Part shown: one piece after another, positions 34,099 through 41,797 of the stretch
How the letters are laid out: the number at the start of each line of letters is the position of its first letter
Position numbering within the stretch: position 1 is the first letter of the stretch
Origin: JACVRW01 sp963846505
Lineage (GTDB): Bacteria > Actinomycetota > Thermoleophilia > Solirubrobacterales > Thermoleophilaceae
Length of the DNA: 64,000 bases
Direction: 5' to 3'
Assembly (NCBI GenBank): GCA_963846505.1
Contig: CAWJWD010000006.1
Coordinates: 372,001 to 436,000, forward strand
Made by a program: the position numbers and the translations under genes
Notes under the pieces: generated by a model
The model's database searches: none
Told to the model about the DNA's origin: nothing
What the model saw: the letters and a program-made list of their open reading frames with translations, nothing else

Positions 34099-34134
34099 GG
34101 GCGGAGCGTCCCGGCTGGCCGGGACGCTCCGCCC
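34099..34134 (-). terminator. Terminator-like hairpin after the LPXTG gene
   Basis: Perfect 17-base stem (GGGCGGAGCGTCCCGGC and its complement) with a two-base loop, seven bases after the stop of the sortase-anchored repeat protein. No T tract follows. It is the longest perfect hairpin noticed in the window. Confidence 0.65.
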
Positions 34135-34140
34135 ATCTCG

Positions 34141-35172
34141 CTACCGGATCGCCCGGCCGGAGGCCAGCAGCACCCGGCCGCTCGCCAACAGGGCGAGCCC
34201 GATGCCGGCCAGCAGCCAGACCGCGAGACCCGTCAGCGGCAGGCTGCCGCCGCCGGCCGCCTGCACGAGCGCGGCGGGACTGACGGTCGCTCCGGCCCGC
34301 TCGCCGCCGATGCCGGCCGCGGAGTCGTCCGGATCGACCCCGGCCGACCCGTCGCCGCCACCGCTGAGCTCGCCGCCCGAGCCGTCGTCGACGATCGTCT
34401 CGAGCGAGCCGCCGCCCGTCGCCGGAGGCGTGGAGCCGGTCGGCGCGTTCGACGCCGAAGGGCCGTCGTCGCCGGGATCGGCGGCCGTCGCGGCCGTCGA
34501 GTCGCCGTCGCTGAGCAGCCGGACCGGCGCGACGACGTCGACCGGACCGACCTGCCCGGCGGCGGCCGAATCACCGGCCTGCCCTCCACCCTCGCCAGCG
34601 CTCGCGGACGTGTCGCTCCCGGTCGCGTCCTCGCCGTCGCTCAACACCCGCACCGGGGCATCGACGTCGACCGAGTCGACCTGGGCGGAGCCCGTCGAGT
34701 CCGACGCCGACTGCCCGTCGCCATCGGCAGCGGCAGGCGCAGAGGGGCTGGATTCGTTGCCACCGTCGCTCAGAACGCGCACCGGCGCATCCACGTCGGC
34801 CGACCCGACCTGACCGGATCCGGTCGCATCCGACGCCGACTGACCATCGCCGCCGGTGGCCGCAGCGGCGGCGGGTCGGTCGTTGGTGCCGTCGCTCAGC
34901 ACGCGCACGGGCGCGTCGACCTGCACCGGACCCGACTGGGTCGAGCCGGTGCCGTCGCCCGTGGTCTGTGGCGCGGCGGCAGCCGGAGCGGACGCGGCGT
35001 CGTCGCCGTCGCTGGCGATCCGCACCGGAGCGTCGATGGTCGTCGTGGCGACCTGGGCCGCGCCGAGCGAGTCGGTCGCCGCCTGGGTCGGGGGTGGCGC
35101 AGCCCATGCCGGGCCGGCCGTCAGCGTCAGGGCGAGCGTGGTCGCCCCGAGCGCAAGGAACCTGCATCTCAT
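34141..35172 (-). CDS. Secreted sortase-anchored repeat protein (LPLTG)
   Basis: Protein of 343 residues from ATG 35172, which has AAGGAG upstream. Signal peptide 1-24 (ending PAWAA); five repeats of VDAPVRVLSDG at about residues 47, 85, 127, 170 and 212, spaced roughly 42 residues by Ala/Ser/Gly/Asp-rich linkers; then LPLTG at 311-315, a hydrophobic stretch and a basic tail. That is a complete cell-wall sorting signal, so sortase anchoring is expected. No enzyme motif is visible. The repeat strand recalls chaplin-type beta strands, but the Cys of chaplins is absent, so this is only an analogy. Confidence 0.8.
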   Translation of the reverse strand: MRCRFLALGATTLALTLTAGPAWAAPPPTQAATDSLGAAQVATTTIDAPVRIASDGDDAASAPAAAAPQTTGDGTGSTQSGPVQVDAPVRVLSDGTNDRPAAAAATGGDGQSASDATGSGQVGSADVDAPVRVLSDGGNESSPSAPAAADGDGQSASDSTGSAQVDSVDVDAPVRVLSDGEDATGSDTSASAGEGGGQAGDSAAAGQVGPVDVVAPVRLLSDGDSTAATAADPGDDGPSASNAPTGSTPPATGGGSLETIVDDGSGGELSGGGDGSAGVDPDDSAAGIGGERAGATVSPAALVQAAGGGSLPLTGLAVWLLAGIGLALLASGRVLLASGRAIR

Positions 35173-35246
35173 GGTGTCTCCTTCGTCTGCGTTGCTCGAG
35201 CTCACGCCCGACCACGAGCCAGGCGCGTCCAGTCAGCGCAGCGCCG

Positions 35247-36116
35247 CTAGCCGGGGCGTTCGAGCACGCCGGCGACGTGCGTGGGGCACCAGCCGGGCCC
35301 GGCGGCCGCCAGGCGCCGGCTCCAGCGCGAGGCGCCGAGACCGAGCGCGGCTACGAGCACCGCCAGCCCGGTCGGGGAGAAGAGGGCGCTCGCCGCCGCA
35401 CCGGCCGCCGAGCTGGGGCCGTGCGGCAGCTCCGAAGGCGGCGCGGACGAACGCTCGCCGGCAGCCGCCGCCCGGGCCGGCCCCTCGCCGTTCGACGACC
35501 GCGCGGTGCGGTCTGCCGGCCAGGCGACCAGCGGGGACGCGGCAGAGCCGGCAGCGGTGTGCGACATCGCTGCGTGCGCAGCAAGGGCGTCGACGCGCTG
35601 ACCGAAGGCAGGACGCGCATGGGCGGCGTGACGCCCGCCATCGCCACGAGCGCCGCCCCGCGGCGCTGGGTGAGGCTCGGCCGACGCGGACGGCCCGGCG
35701 ACGCGGTGCACGACGGCCCCGGCTCGTGCGGGCGACGTCGCCTGCGACACGGCGTGCTGCGCGGTGGTCGTGACGTCACCGCCGGTGACCTGGGAGACCG
35801 TCCCGCGAACGGTCGTCCGCACACCCTCCGCGAGCCCCTGCACCGACCGCGGTACCGGACGAGCGACGTCGCCGACGGGGGGCGTGGCGACCACTCGCCG
35901 GACCGCGGCCGGAGCTTGGTGGAGGGTGGTGGAGGCCTGACCCGGAGCGGCCGCGACGATGTCCTGCACCGTCTTCGTCAACCCGCCTTGGACCTGGTCG
36001 ACCACCGGCAGACCGGCGGCGCGGGACGCACTCGGCGCAAACAGCAGCAGCATGATCGGCACGAGCGCGAGGCACGCGCCGCGACCCAGTCCACCCCTGT
36101 CGACTCGAACCGGCAT
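35247..36116 (-). CDS. Exported Ala/Pro-rich protein with C-terminal membrane segment
   Basis: About 289 residues from ATG 36116 (ATG 36137 also possible). A signal peptide lies at residues 10-37 (CLALVPIMLLLFAPSASRA). The mature part begins GLPVVDQVQGGLTKTVQDIV, followed by Val/Thr-rich amphipathic repeats, a His/Ala/Pro-rich middle and a C-terminal hydrophobic stretch (SPTGLAVLVAALGLG) with a basic tail. SPTG before the hydrophobic stretch is reminiscent of, but does not match, a sortase signal. No domain is recognised. It precedes the LPLTG protein by 74 bases on the same strand and is probably co-expressed. Confidence 0.6.
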   Translation of the reverse strand: MPVRVDRGGLGRGACLALVPIMLLLFAPSASRAAGLPVVDQVQGGLTKTVQDIVAAAPGQASTTLHQAPAAVRRVVATPPVGDVARPVPRSVQGLAEGVRTTVRGTVSQVTGGDVTTTAQHAVSQATSPARAGAVVHRVAGPSASAEPHPAPRGGARGDGGRHAAHARPAFGQRVDALAAHAAMSHTAAGSAASPLVAWPADRTARSSNGEGPARAAAAGERSSAPPSELPHGPSSAAGAAASALFSPTGLAVLVAALGLGASRWSRRLAAAGPGWCPTHVAGVLERPG

Positions 36117-36239
36117 GGTCAGGCTGCGCCTACCCATCGGGAACGCCGCCCCACCCGCCGCCCAGGTTTGGTGGAGCCTCCCTGAGGAAAGCTGTCCAGC
36201 GACGCGATCGGCCCAGTCCGAAACGGCCATACTCCACCC

Positions 36240-37088
36240 ATGTCGGGCACGACGGTGAAGCGACACGAGTCTGCGCTGGGGTCGTGGGAGCTGGCCAGCC
36301 GGTCGCCCCATCCCGCGCTCGCGAACGCCGTCCACCGCTATGCCGGCTTCGTCGAGCGCAGCCCGGTGCCGGTGCGCCGGCGCGAGGTGCCGCAGCCGCA
36401 GGTCACCGTGATCGTCAACTTCGGCCCGCCGCTGATCGTCGGCGGACCCCGGCTGCCGGCCGCAGCCTGCGGCAGCTTCGTCGCGCCCCTCAACGAGGAC
36501 CCGGCCCTCACGGAGTTCAGCGGCGTCTCGCACGGCATTCAGATCGACCTCGCGCCGTTCGCCGCACGGGCGCTGTTCGGACAGCCGCTCGAGCAGCTCG
36601 ACACGCTCGTCGTGGACCTCGGGGACGCGCTCGGCGAGGATGTCGAGCTGCTGGTCGAGCGCCTGTACGAACTGCCGAGCTGGGACGCCCGCTTCGACCT
36701 GCTCGACGTGCTGATCGGTCGCCGCCTCGAGGACGCCGCGCCGCCGCCGCCGGACGCCGCCTGGGCCTGGGGACGGCTCGGGCAGACGAGCGGCCGGCTG
36801 GCGATCGGCGCGCTGGCCGCCGAACTCGGCTGCAGCCGCCGTCACCTGAGCGCGCGCTTTCGCGACCAGGTCGGGCTGCCACCGAAGGCGGTCGCGCGCA
36901 TCATGCGCTTCCGGCGCGTGCTGGGCCTCCTCGGCCACGACGACGGCACGCGGCTGGCCGAGCTCGCCCAGGACTGCGGCTACTACGACCAGTCGCACCT
37001 CAACCGGGACTTCCGCGAGCTTGCCGGGACGACCCCGAGCGCCTACGTCGGCAGCCGCCGCCCCGACGGTCTCGGCGTGGGCGCGTAG
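36240..37088 (+). CDS. AraC-family transcriptional regulator
   Basis: Protein of 282 residues with an N-terminal ligand-binding-like domain (PVPVRRREVPQPQVTVIVNFG, then GSFVAPLNEDPALTE) and a C-terminal pair of helix-turn-helix motifs: RLAIGALAAELGCSRRHLSARFRDQVG and RLAELAQDCGYYDQSHLNRDFRELAG, ending TPSAYV as in AraC regulators. It lies 49 bases before the VOC gene on the same strand, so it may control it. The ATG at 36240 follows CATACT closely. Confidence 0.85.
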   Translation: MSGTTVKRHESALGSWELASRSPHPALANAVHRYAGFVERSPVPVRRREVPQPQVTVIVNFGPPLIVGGPRLPAAACGSFVAPLNEDPALTEFSGVSHGIQIDLAPFAARALFGQPLEQLDTLVVDLGDALGEDVELLVERLYELPSWDARFDLLDVLIGRRLEDAAPPPPDAAWAWGRLGQTSGRLAIGALAAELGCSRRHLSARFRDQVGLPPKAVARIMRFRRVLGLLGHDDGTRLAELAQDCGYYDQSHLNRDFRELAGTTPSAYVGSRRPDGLGVGA

Positions 37089-37124
37089 ATCACATTCGTC
37101 CAAGCCGGCGCAACGGTCCGGCCG

Positions 37125-37130
37125 TACCGT
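37125..37130 (+). promoter_or_regulatory. Candidate -10 of the VOC-family gene
   Basis: TACCGT seven bases before the ATG at 37138, in the 49-base gap after the AraC-type gene. Confidence 0.4.
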
Positions 37131-37137
37131 CTCTCGC

Positions 37138-37545
37138 ATGCCCAAGGACCTCTATCCCATCCTCCAGTACCGCGACGCACCTGCGGCCATCGACTGGCTC
37201 GAGCGCGCCTTCGGCGTCGAGCGCGTCACCGTCTCCGAGGCCGACGACGGCACGATCGCCCACGCCGAGCTGCGCTGCGGCGACGGCATGCTGATGCTGT
37301 CGTCCCGGCGAGCGGACGGCGACAGTCGCTTCCCCGACCACACCGGCCGCGGCTGGATCTACGTCGTCGTCGACGACGCCGACGCCCACTACGAGACCGC
37401 GAAGGCGGCCGGCGCGGAGATCGTCTACGAGCTGACCGACCAGGACTACGGCTCGCGCGACTACAGCGCGCGCGACCTCGAAGGCAACCTCTGGAGCTTC
37501 GGCACCTACCGGCCGACGCACGAAAGAGCCGCAGGCCGGACTTGA
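37138..37545 (+). CDS. VOC-family (glyoxalase-like) protein
   Basis: Protein of 135 residues of the vicinal-oxygen-chelate fold, close to the PhnB-like group: DLYPILQYRDAPAAIDWLERAFG, then ADGDSRFPDHTGRG, VYVVVDDADAHYETAKAAGAE, and GSRDYSARDLEGNLWSFGTYRP. The last eight codons (ERAAGRT and stop) lie antisense over the 3' end of tRNA-Thr(CGT). The natural family end is near GTYRP, so those residues are extra. Enzyme activity unknown. Probably linked to the AraC regulator upstream. Confidence 0.85.
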   Translation: MPKDLYPILQYRDAPAAIDWLERAFGVERVTVSEADDGTIAHAELRCGDGMLMLSSRRADGDSRFPDHTGRGWIYVVVDDADAHYETAKAAGAEIVYELTDQDYGSRDYSARDLEGNLWSFGTYRPTHERAAGRT

Positions 37546-37599
37546 ACCGGCGACCCCGTCATTACGAATGACGTGCTCTACCAGCTGAGCTACTGCGGC
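37527..37599 (-). tRNA. tRNA-Thr (CGT)
   Basis: A 73-base cloverleaf on the minus strand: acceptor GCCGCAG / CTGCGGC with T discriminator, D-arm AGCTCAGCTGG, anticodon stem CGTCA / TGACG around TTCGTAA (anticodon CGT), and T-arm GCCGG TTCAAGT CCGGC. It is the second Thr isoacceptor here (the other is GGT at 24132-24204) and overlaps the end of the VOC gene by 19 bases antisense. Confidence 0.95.
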
Positions 37600-37687
37600 G
37601 GGCGGGCCCGAGTTTAGCCACGGCGCGACGGCACCGCGATCGTGGGGGCAGGGGGGCGAACTTCGCGCGCCGGCGACTTAGCCCGGT

Positions 37688-38000
37688 GTGCGACGACTCG
37701 AACGGCTGGAGCGAATCGACGTGGACGGCATCCGCGTGCACGTGGCCGAGGGGCTGCGGGCGCGGCTGCTCGGCCTCGCGCTGCTGGGCGACCTCGAACC
37801 CGACCAGGCGCTGCTGATCCCAGGCTGCCGCTCGGTGCACACCTTCGGCATGCGCGTCGCGCTCGACCTCGTCTTCCTCGACGAGCACAACGAGGTGGTG
37901 CGGATCGAGCGGGGCGTCGGCCCCGGACGGATCGTCAGCTGCTGCGGCCGCGGAGGCGGTGATCGAGATCCCGGCGCCCGAGCGTGCAAGAATGCCGGCC
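37688..38000 (+). CDS. DUF192 family protein (frameshifted near the 3' end)
   Basis: Small protein of the DUF192 (UPF0127) family: VAEGLRARLLGLALLGDLEPDQALLIPGCRSVHTFGMR, then ALDLVFLDEHNEVVRIERGVGPGRIVSCCG. The conserved continuation (EAVIEIPAPERAR) is in another frame, the change near 37945-37955. In that frame no stop occurs before the membrane gene at 38004, so the true 3' end is uncertain. Function of the family is unknown. The listed end is approximate. Confidence 0.65.
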
Positions 38001-38003
38001 GCG

Positions 38004-38345
38004 ATGGCTGGCCAGGCAAGCACGAATCGTCTCGCGGACGCGCTCAACCCGCGCGTGCCGATCTATCGCGACGCGTACAACGAGTACTTCGTCTTCATCC
38101 TGTCGGCGGTCGGCGCGTCGGTCATCGCGCCGGTCGTCTTCTACATCGCGATGGCGTTCAGCGACCTCTGGGGGCTGCTGGTCTTCGCCGTCGCCTGCGC
38201 GCTGCTCGAGCTGGTGCTGATCTTCGGCATCGCCCGGCCGCAGATGAAGCCGCAGGAGCGTCTCGGCTGGGCGCTGCTGTGGGGCGTCACGGCCTTCCTG
38301 CTCGGGCTCGCGTTCTACGAGCTCGTCGCAAGGCCGACGCTCTAG
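38004..38345 (+). CDS. Small three-helix membrane protein
   Basis: Protein of 113 residues from ATG 38004 (MAGQASTNRLADALNPRVP). Three hydrophobic segments follow: YFVFILSAVGASVIAPVVFYIA, LLVFAVACALLELVLIFGIA and LLWGVTAFLLGLAFYELV, connected by short charged loops. No family is recognised. In the frame-corrected reading it is fused to DUF192 with no intervening stop, so whether it is separate depends on the indel at about 37950. Its stop overlaps the holB stop on the other strand. Confidence 0.6.
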   Translation: MAGQASTNRLADALNPRVPIYRDAYNEYFVFILSAVGASVIAPVVFYIAMAFSDLWGLLVFAVACALLELVLIFGIARPQMKPQERLGWALLWGVTAFLLGLAFYELVARPTL

Positions 38346-39451
38346 CGCACCAGCTCCGCGAGCCGGAAGCCGAGCGCCGACAGCGCGAGGTCCTCGCTGA
38401 CGTTCAGCTCCAGCGACTGGCGCGCGTCCTCGCAGCGCTGGGCGGCCTCGCGCAGGCGACGGCTGTCGGCGTCACCGGCCAGCTCGCTCAGCGTGGCAGC
38501 CCGGTCGCTGGCCAGCACCGCCTCGCCAGCTCCCTCGACGACGCAGACCAGGTCGCGGAAGGTGAGGCCGGTGAGGGTCAGCGCGAGGTCGAGCGCCTCA
38601 GTGCGGGCGCGGCGCCCGTCGCGCTTGGCCGCCTCCTCGAGCTCGCGCTCGATCGCGCGGCGCTCGCGGCCCTTCGGCTCCAGCTCCAGCCGCCGCTCGC
38701 GCTCGGCCGCAGCGACCTCCTCGGCCTGCTCGCGCCGCTGCTCCGCCCGTGCCAGCAGCGGCTGCCAGCCCGGATCGGCATCCGGGTCGAAGGCCGCGGC
38801 GGCGAACGCTTCGACCTCGCGCCGCAGCTCCTCGCCCTCCGGCGAGGCCAGCCAGCGCGCGCGGTCGGCGTTGCCGAGCGCCAGCCGGGCGCAGGCCGCC
38901 GCCCGCTCGGCCGGCACGCCCTCGCGCTCCAGCGCCGCCGCGATGCTGGCCGCCGGCAGCGGATCGAAGCGCACCAGCTGGCAGCGCGAGACCACCGTCT
39001 CGAGCACCTGGCCGAGCGAGTCGGTGAGCAGGATCAGGTGCACGAACGAGGGCGGCTCCTCGAGCGTCTTCAGCAGCCGGTTGGCGACCTCGTCGTTCAT
39101 CGTGTCGACGCGCTCGAGCACGAACACGCGCCGCTTGGCCTCGAACGGCGTGCGCGTGGCGGCGGCGACGACCGGACCTTCGACGTCGTCGACGCGCATC
39201 ACGTGGGCGCCGCTGGGACGCACCCAGGTGAGGTCGGGGTGCGTGCCCGCGTGCACGCGATGGCGCACGGCGTCGGAATCGGGCTGCCCCTCCGCCAGCA
39301 GCTCCGCCGCGAACGCCCGTGCGACGGTGCGCTTGCCCGTCCCCGCGGGTCCGTGCAGCAGGTAGGCGTGCGACGGCTGCGAGGCGAGCGCGGTGCCGAG
39401 CACCATGCGCGCCTGCGGGTGCTCGGCGGTACCGGCGAGGACGACGCTCAT
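38342..39451 (-). CDS. holB: DNA polymerase III subunit delta'
   Basis: Clamp-loader subunit of 369 residues. AAA+ core: SHAYLLHGPAGTGKRTVARAF (Walker A), RVFVLERVDTMNDEVANRLLKTLEEPPSFVHLILLTDS, and SRCQLVRFDPLP (sensor/SRC motif), with a long C-terminal coiled-coil (REQAEEVAAAERERRLELE). ATG 39451 is preferred: TACGGT lies eight bases upstream. In many genomes holB directly follows tmk; here a 1.6-kb gene on the other strand separates the two. Confidence 0.88.
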   Translation of the reverse strand: MSVVLAGTAEHPQARMVLGTALASQPSHAYLLHGPAGTGKRTVARAFAAELLAEGQPDSDAVRHRVHAGTHPDLTWVRPSGAHVMRVDDVEGPVVAAATRTPFEAKRRVFVLERVDTMNDEVANRLLKTLEEPPSFVHLILLTDSLGQVLETVVSRCQLVRFDPLPAASIAAALEREGVPAERAAACARLALGNADRARWLASPEGEELRREVEAFAAAAFDPDADPGWQPLLARAEQRREQAEEVAAAERERRLELEPKGRERRAIERELEEAAKRDGRRARTEALDLALTLTGLTFRDLVCVVEGAGEAVLASDRAATLSELAGDADSRRLREAAQRCEDARQSLELNVSEDLALSALGFRLAELVR

Positions 39452-39459
39452 GCGCCGCG

Positions 39460-39465
39460 ACCGTA
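39460..39465 (-). promoter_or_regulatory. Candidate -10 of holB
   Basis: TACGGT on the minus strand, eight bases before the holB ATG at 39451. Confidence 0.4.
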
Positions 39466-39567
39466 GCAGCGGGGGCTCCCACTGGCCGGGTGCTTCGGAC
39501 AACGTGAACTGCTAGTGGACTTTGAACTTATGAGGAGAGATACTGGGACCCGTCGAGAGGGATTCGC

Positions 39568-41148
39568 ATGACCGCCATCGACGATCCAACACCGGCCCCA
39601 ACGCCGGCCGAGCCGAGCGGCCTGCTCAACCGGCTCGCCGACTCCTTCGTCCAAGCTGCCCCGGCGCTGGTCGGGGCCATCAGCCTGGCGGGCTTCGTCG
39701 CCGTGGTCGGAGGCGCGATCTCCTGGGTGCGCTTCAACGCCGCCGAGCTCCCGGCCGATCAGGCCGTACGGGTGATGCCGCGCCAGGAGCTCGTCACGAT
39801 CGGGGCCGTCTCGCTCGTCGGCTTCGTGCTGCTCGGACTGCTTACGGTGTTCGTCGTCTGGATGCTCGACCACAACGGCAACCTGACCGAGTCGACGCGC
39901 CGCGGCATCGTGGCGCTGGCCGTGATCGAGATGGCGGTCGCGATCTCGTACTCGCACCTGCCGCTGGGCGTCATCGTGCTGCTCGCGATCTGGCTGGCGC
40001 TGCTCGCGGCCCTCGGCTGGGCGGCACTCGCAGGCCTCACCGACACGACCCGGAAGGCGCAGGTCACGCGCGACGAGCGCGAGACGCTGCGCAATGCGCG
40101 AGACCGGTACCGCAGAGCCGACGACGCGCTGCAAGACGCCGAGCTCGATCGGCGGTGCTGGGACGAGCACGCCCGCGACCATCCCGCCGCCGCGGCCGAG
40201 GCCGACGCCCGCCATGCCGCGGCACGGTCTGCTCGACAGGTCGCCAACCAGCGCTATACGCGCACCTTCAAATGCGTGTACGCAGCGGTCGAGGGCAAGC
40301 CCGGGGAGAACGTGGACTTGGACTCGGAGGAGTTCCGGGAGGACGCGGTCGAGGAGCTCCTACGCCCGGGCTCCAAGCTCCCGAACCCCGATCTGACGCT
40401 TCCGAATCGGAACGAGCTGGCAAGGGCGAGGCGAGACGCCGCCGCCGCACTGAGGACATGGCGCGACAAGCTGCTGGGCAACGTCGTGCCGCTCGTCATG
40501 GTCGTCTGCGCAGCGGCGGGCATCGTCGCGCTGCTCTGGTTCCCGGAGACGACCTGGCTGGCGCAGATGGTCCTGGTGACGACCGGTCTGGCGATCGCGC
40601 TGCTGGTGATCTCGCGCACGACCAAGCGCTTCGCCTGGTACGGCCTGGCGGTGTTCTTCTCGGTGTTGATCTTCGGCGGCGTGCTGAGCGTCGCGCGCTT
40701 CGTGCGCACGCCGGAGGTCCAGCCGGCTGCCCTGATCCGCACCGCCGACAAGTTCCCGGTCTGCGGCGTGTACATCACCGAGACCGCGGACCGCATCTAT
40801 CTCGGTCGCGTCGAGCTGGAGGGCCCCGGGCACGTCGGCGCGAAGGCCGACTCGGGACGCATCTGGTGGGTGCCGACCAAGGACGTCGACGTGCTCAAGG
40901 TCGGCTCGCTGCAATCGATCGAGAGCGCCCAGAGCAGCGCCGAGCAGCTGCGCCGCGAGCTGTACATCGACCGGGTCGAGACCCACCCGGAGCCACTGGC
41001 CCCGGAGGCGACCGTCGATACGCGCGGGGCGCCCGGCGGCCTGTCGACCGAGGTCAAGAGCCAACGGCCCGCCGAGCAGGTGCTGCCCCGGCGCAGTTAC
41101 AAGCCGCCCCTGCCCAAGCATTGCTCGAGCGTGCACGTGCCCGGCTAG
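39568..41148 (+). CDS. Large membrane protein of unknown function
   Basis: Protein of 526 residues, no family recognised. Two groups of membrane segments flank a soluble middle: four near residues 35-55, 77-100, 112-130 and 131-155, then charged coiled-coil-like sequence (about 160-300, with TRDERETLRNARDRYRRADD), then three segments between 305 and 380 (LVMVVCAAAGIVALLWFP, MVLVTTGLAIALLVI, AVFFSVLIFGGVL), then a beta-rich C-terminal domain (VCGVYITETADRIYLGRVEL). It separates holB from tmk and its stop overlaps the tmk stop. Confidence 0.7.
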   Translation: MTAIDDPTPAPTPAEPSGLLNRLADSFVQAAPALVGAISLAGFVAVVGGAISWVRFNAAELPADQAVRVMPRQELVTIGAVSLVGFVLLGLLTVFVVWMLDHNGNLTESTRRGIVALAVIEMAVAISYSHLPLGVIVLLAIWLALLAALGWAALAGLTDTTRKAQVTRDERETLRNARDRYRRADDALQDAELDRRCWDEHARDHPAAAAEADARHAAARSARQVANQRYTRTFKCVYAAVEGKPGENVDLDSEEFREDAVEELLRPGSKLPNPDLTLPNRNELARARRDAAAALRTWRDKLLGNVVPLVMVVCAAAGIVALLWFPETTWLAQMVLVTTGLAIALLVISRTTKRFAWYGLAVFFSVLIFGGVLSVARFVRTPEVQPAALIRTADKFPVCGVYITETADRIYLGRVELEGPGHVGAKADSGRIWWVPTKDVDVLKVGSLQSIESAQSSAEQLRRELYIDRVETHPEPLAPEATVDTRGAPGGLSTEVKSQRPAEQVLPRRSYKPPLPKHCSSVHVPG

Positions 41149-41744
41149 ACGCGCGCCTGCTCCACCGCCGCCAGCACCTCCGCGTGCACCGCCTCGGGCG
41201 GGCGCGTCGCGTCGATGCGCCGCCAGCGCTCGGGGTCGGCTTCGACCAGGTGCTCGTAGGCCGCCAGCACCGCCTCCTGCAGCGCGTCGCCCTCGTCCTC
41301 GAAGCGGTCGGCCTCGCCCGCACGGGCGGCGGCCTCCGCCGGCGGCAGGTCGAGCAGGATCGTCAGGTCCGGACGCAGGCCACGAGTCGCGAAGCTGTTG
41401 ATGCGCTCGACGACGTCGATGCCGAGCGCCCGGGCGCCGCCCTGGTAGGCGAGCGAGGAGTCGAGGAAGCGGTCGGAGACCACCACCCGGCCTTCGGCGA
41501 GGCCCGGCAGGATCACCTCGGTGACGAGCTCCGAGCGCGCCGCGGCGAACAGCAGCGCCTCGCTCTCGGCCCCCAGCGGCACGGTCGCGTCCTTGAGGAT
41601 CGCGCGCACGCGCTCCCCGAGCTCGGTGCCGCCCGGCTCGCGCACGCCGAGCGCCCGGTCGCCGAGCGCCTCGCAGAGCAGGCGCGCCTGGGTGGTCTTG
41701 CCCGAGCGGTCGATGCCCTCGAAGGTGACGAAGAGTCCGCGCAT
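41145..41744 (-). CDS. tmk: Thymidylate kinase
   Basis: Phosphorylates dTMP to dTDP. It has 199 residues with the P-loop FEGIDRSGKTTQ near the N-terminus, REPGGTELGERVR, VVVSDRFLDSSLAYQGGAR (DR motif and substrate Ser/Tyr contacts), and DLTILLDLPPAEA with the LID region after it. TAGCGT nine bases before the ATG is a candidate -10. The C-terminus overlaps the stop of the convergent membrane gene. Confidence 0.95.
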   Translation of the reverse strand: MRGLFVTFEGIDRSGKTTQARLLCEALGDRALGVREPGGTELGERVRAILKDATVPLGAESEALLFAAARSELVTEVILPGLAEGRVVVSDRFLDSSLAYQGGARALGIDVVERINSFATRGLRPDLTILLDLPPAEAAARAGEADRFEDEGDALQEAVLAAYEHLVEADPERWRRIDATRPPEAVHAEVLAAVEQARV

Positions 41745-41753
41745 GGGGCGGCG

Positions 41754-41759
41754 ACGCTA
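41754..41759 (-). promoter_or_regulatory. Candidate -10 of tmk
   Basis: TAGCGT on the minus strand, nine bases before the tmk ATG; 22 bases away lies TAGCAT for the divergent epimerase gene. Confidence 0.45.
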
Positions 41760-41781
41760 GCACCGGTCGCGAACCGGTCAC

Positions 41782-41787
41782 TAGCAT
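41782..41787 (+). promoter_or_regulatory. Candidate -10 of the epimerase gene
   Basis: TAGCAT ten bases before ATG 41798. It overlaps the alternative ATG at 41786, supporting 41798 as start. Confidence 0.45.
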
Positions 41788-41797
41788 GCCGCGACCT

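Noticed and set aside
34141..35172. CRISPR-like repeats
   Set aside because: The roughly 126-base periodicity lies in a reading frame with conserved protein repeats and diverse linkers; it is a coding repeat.
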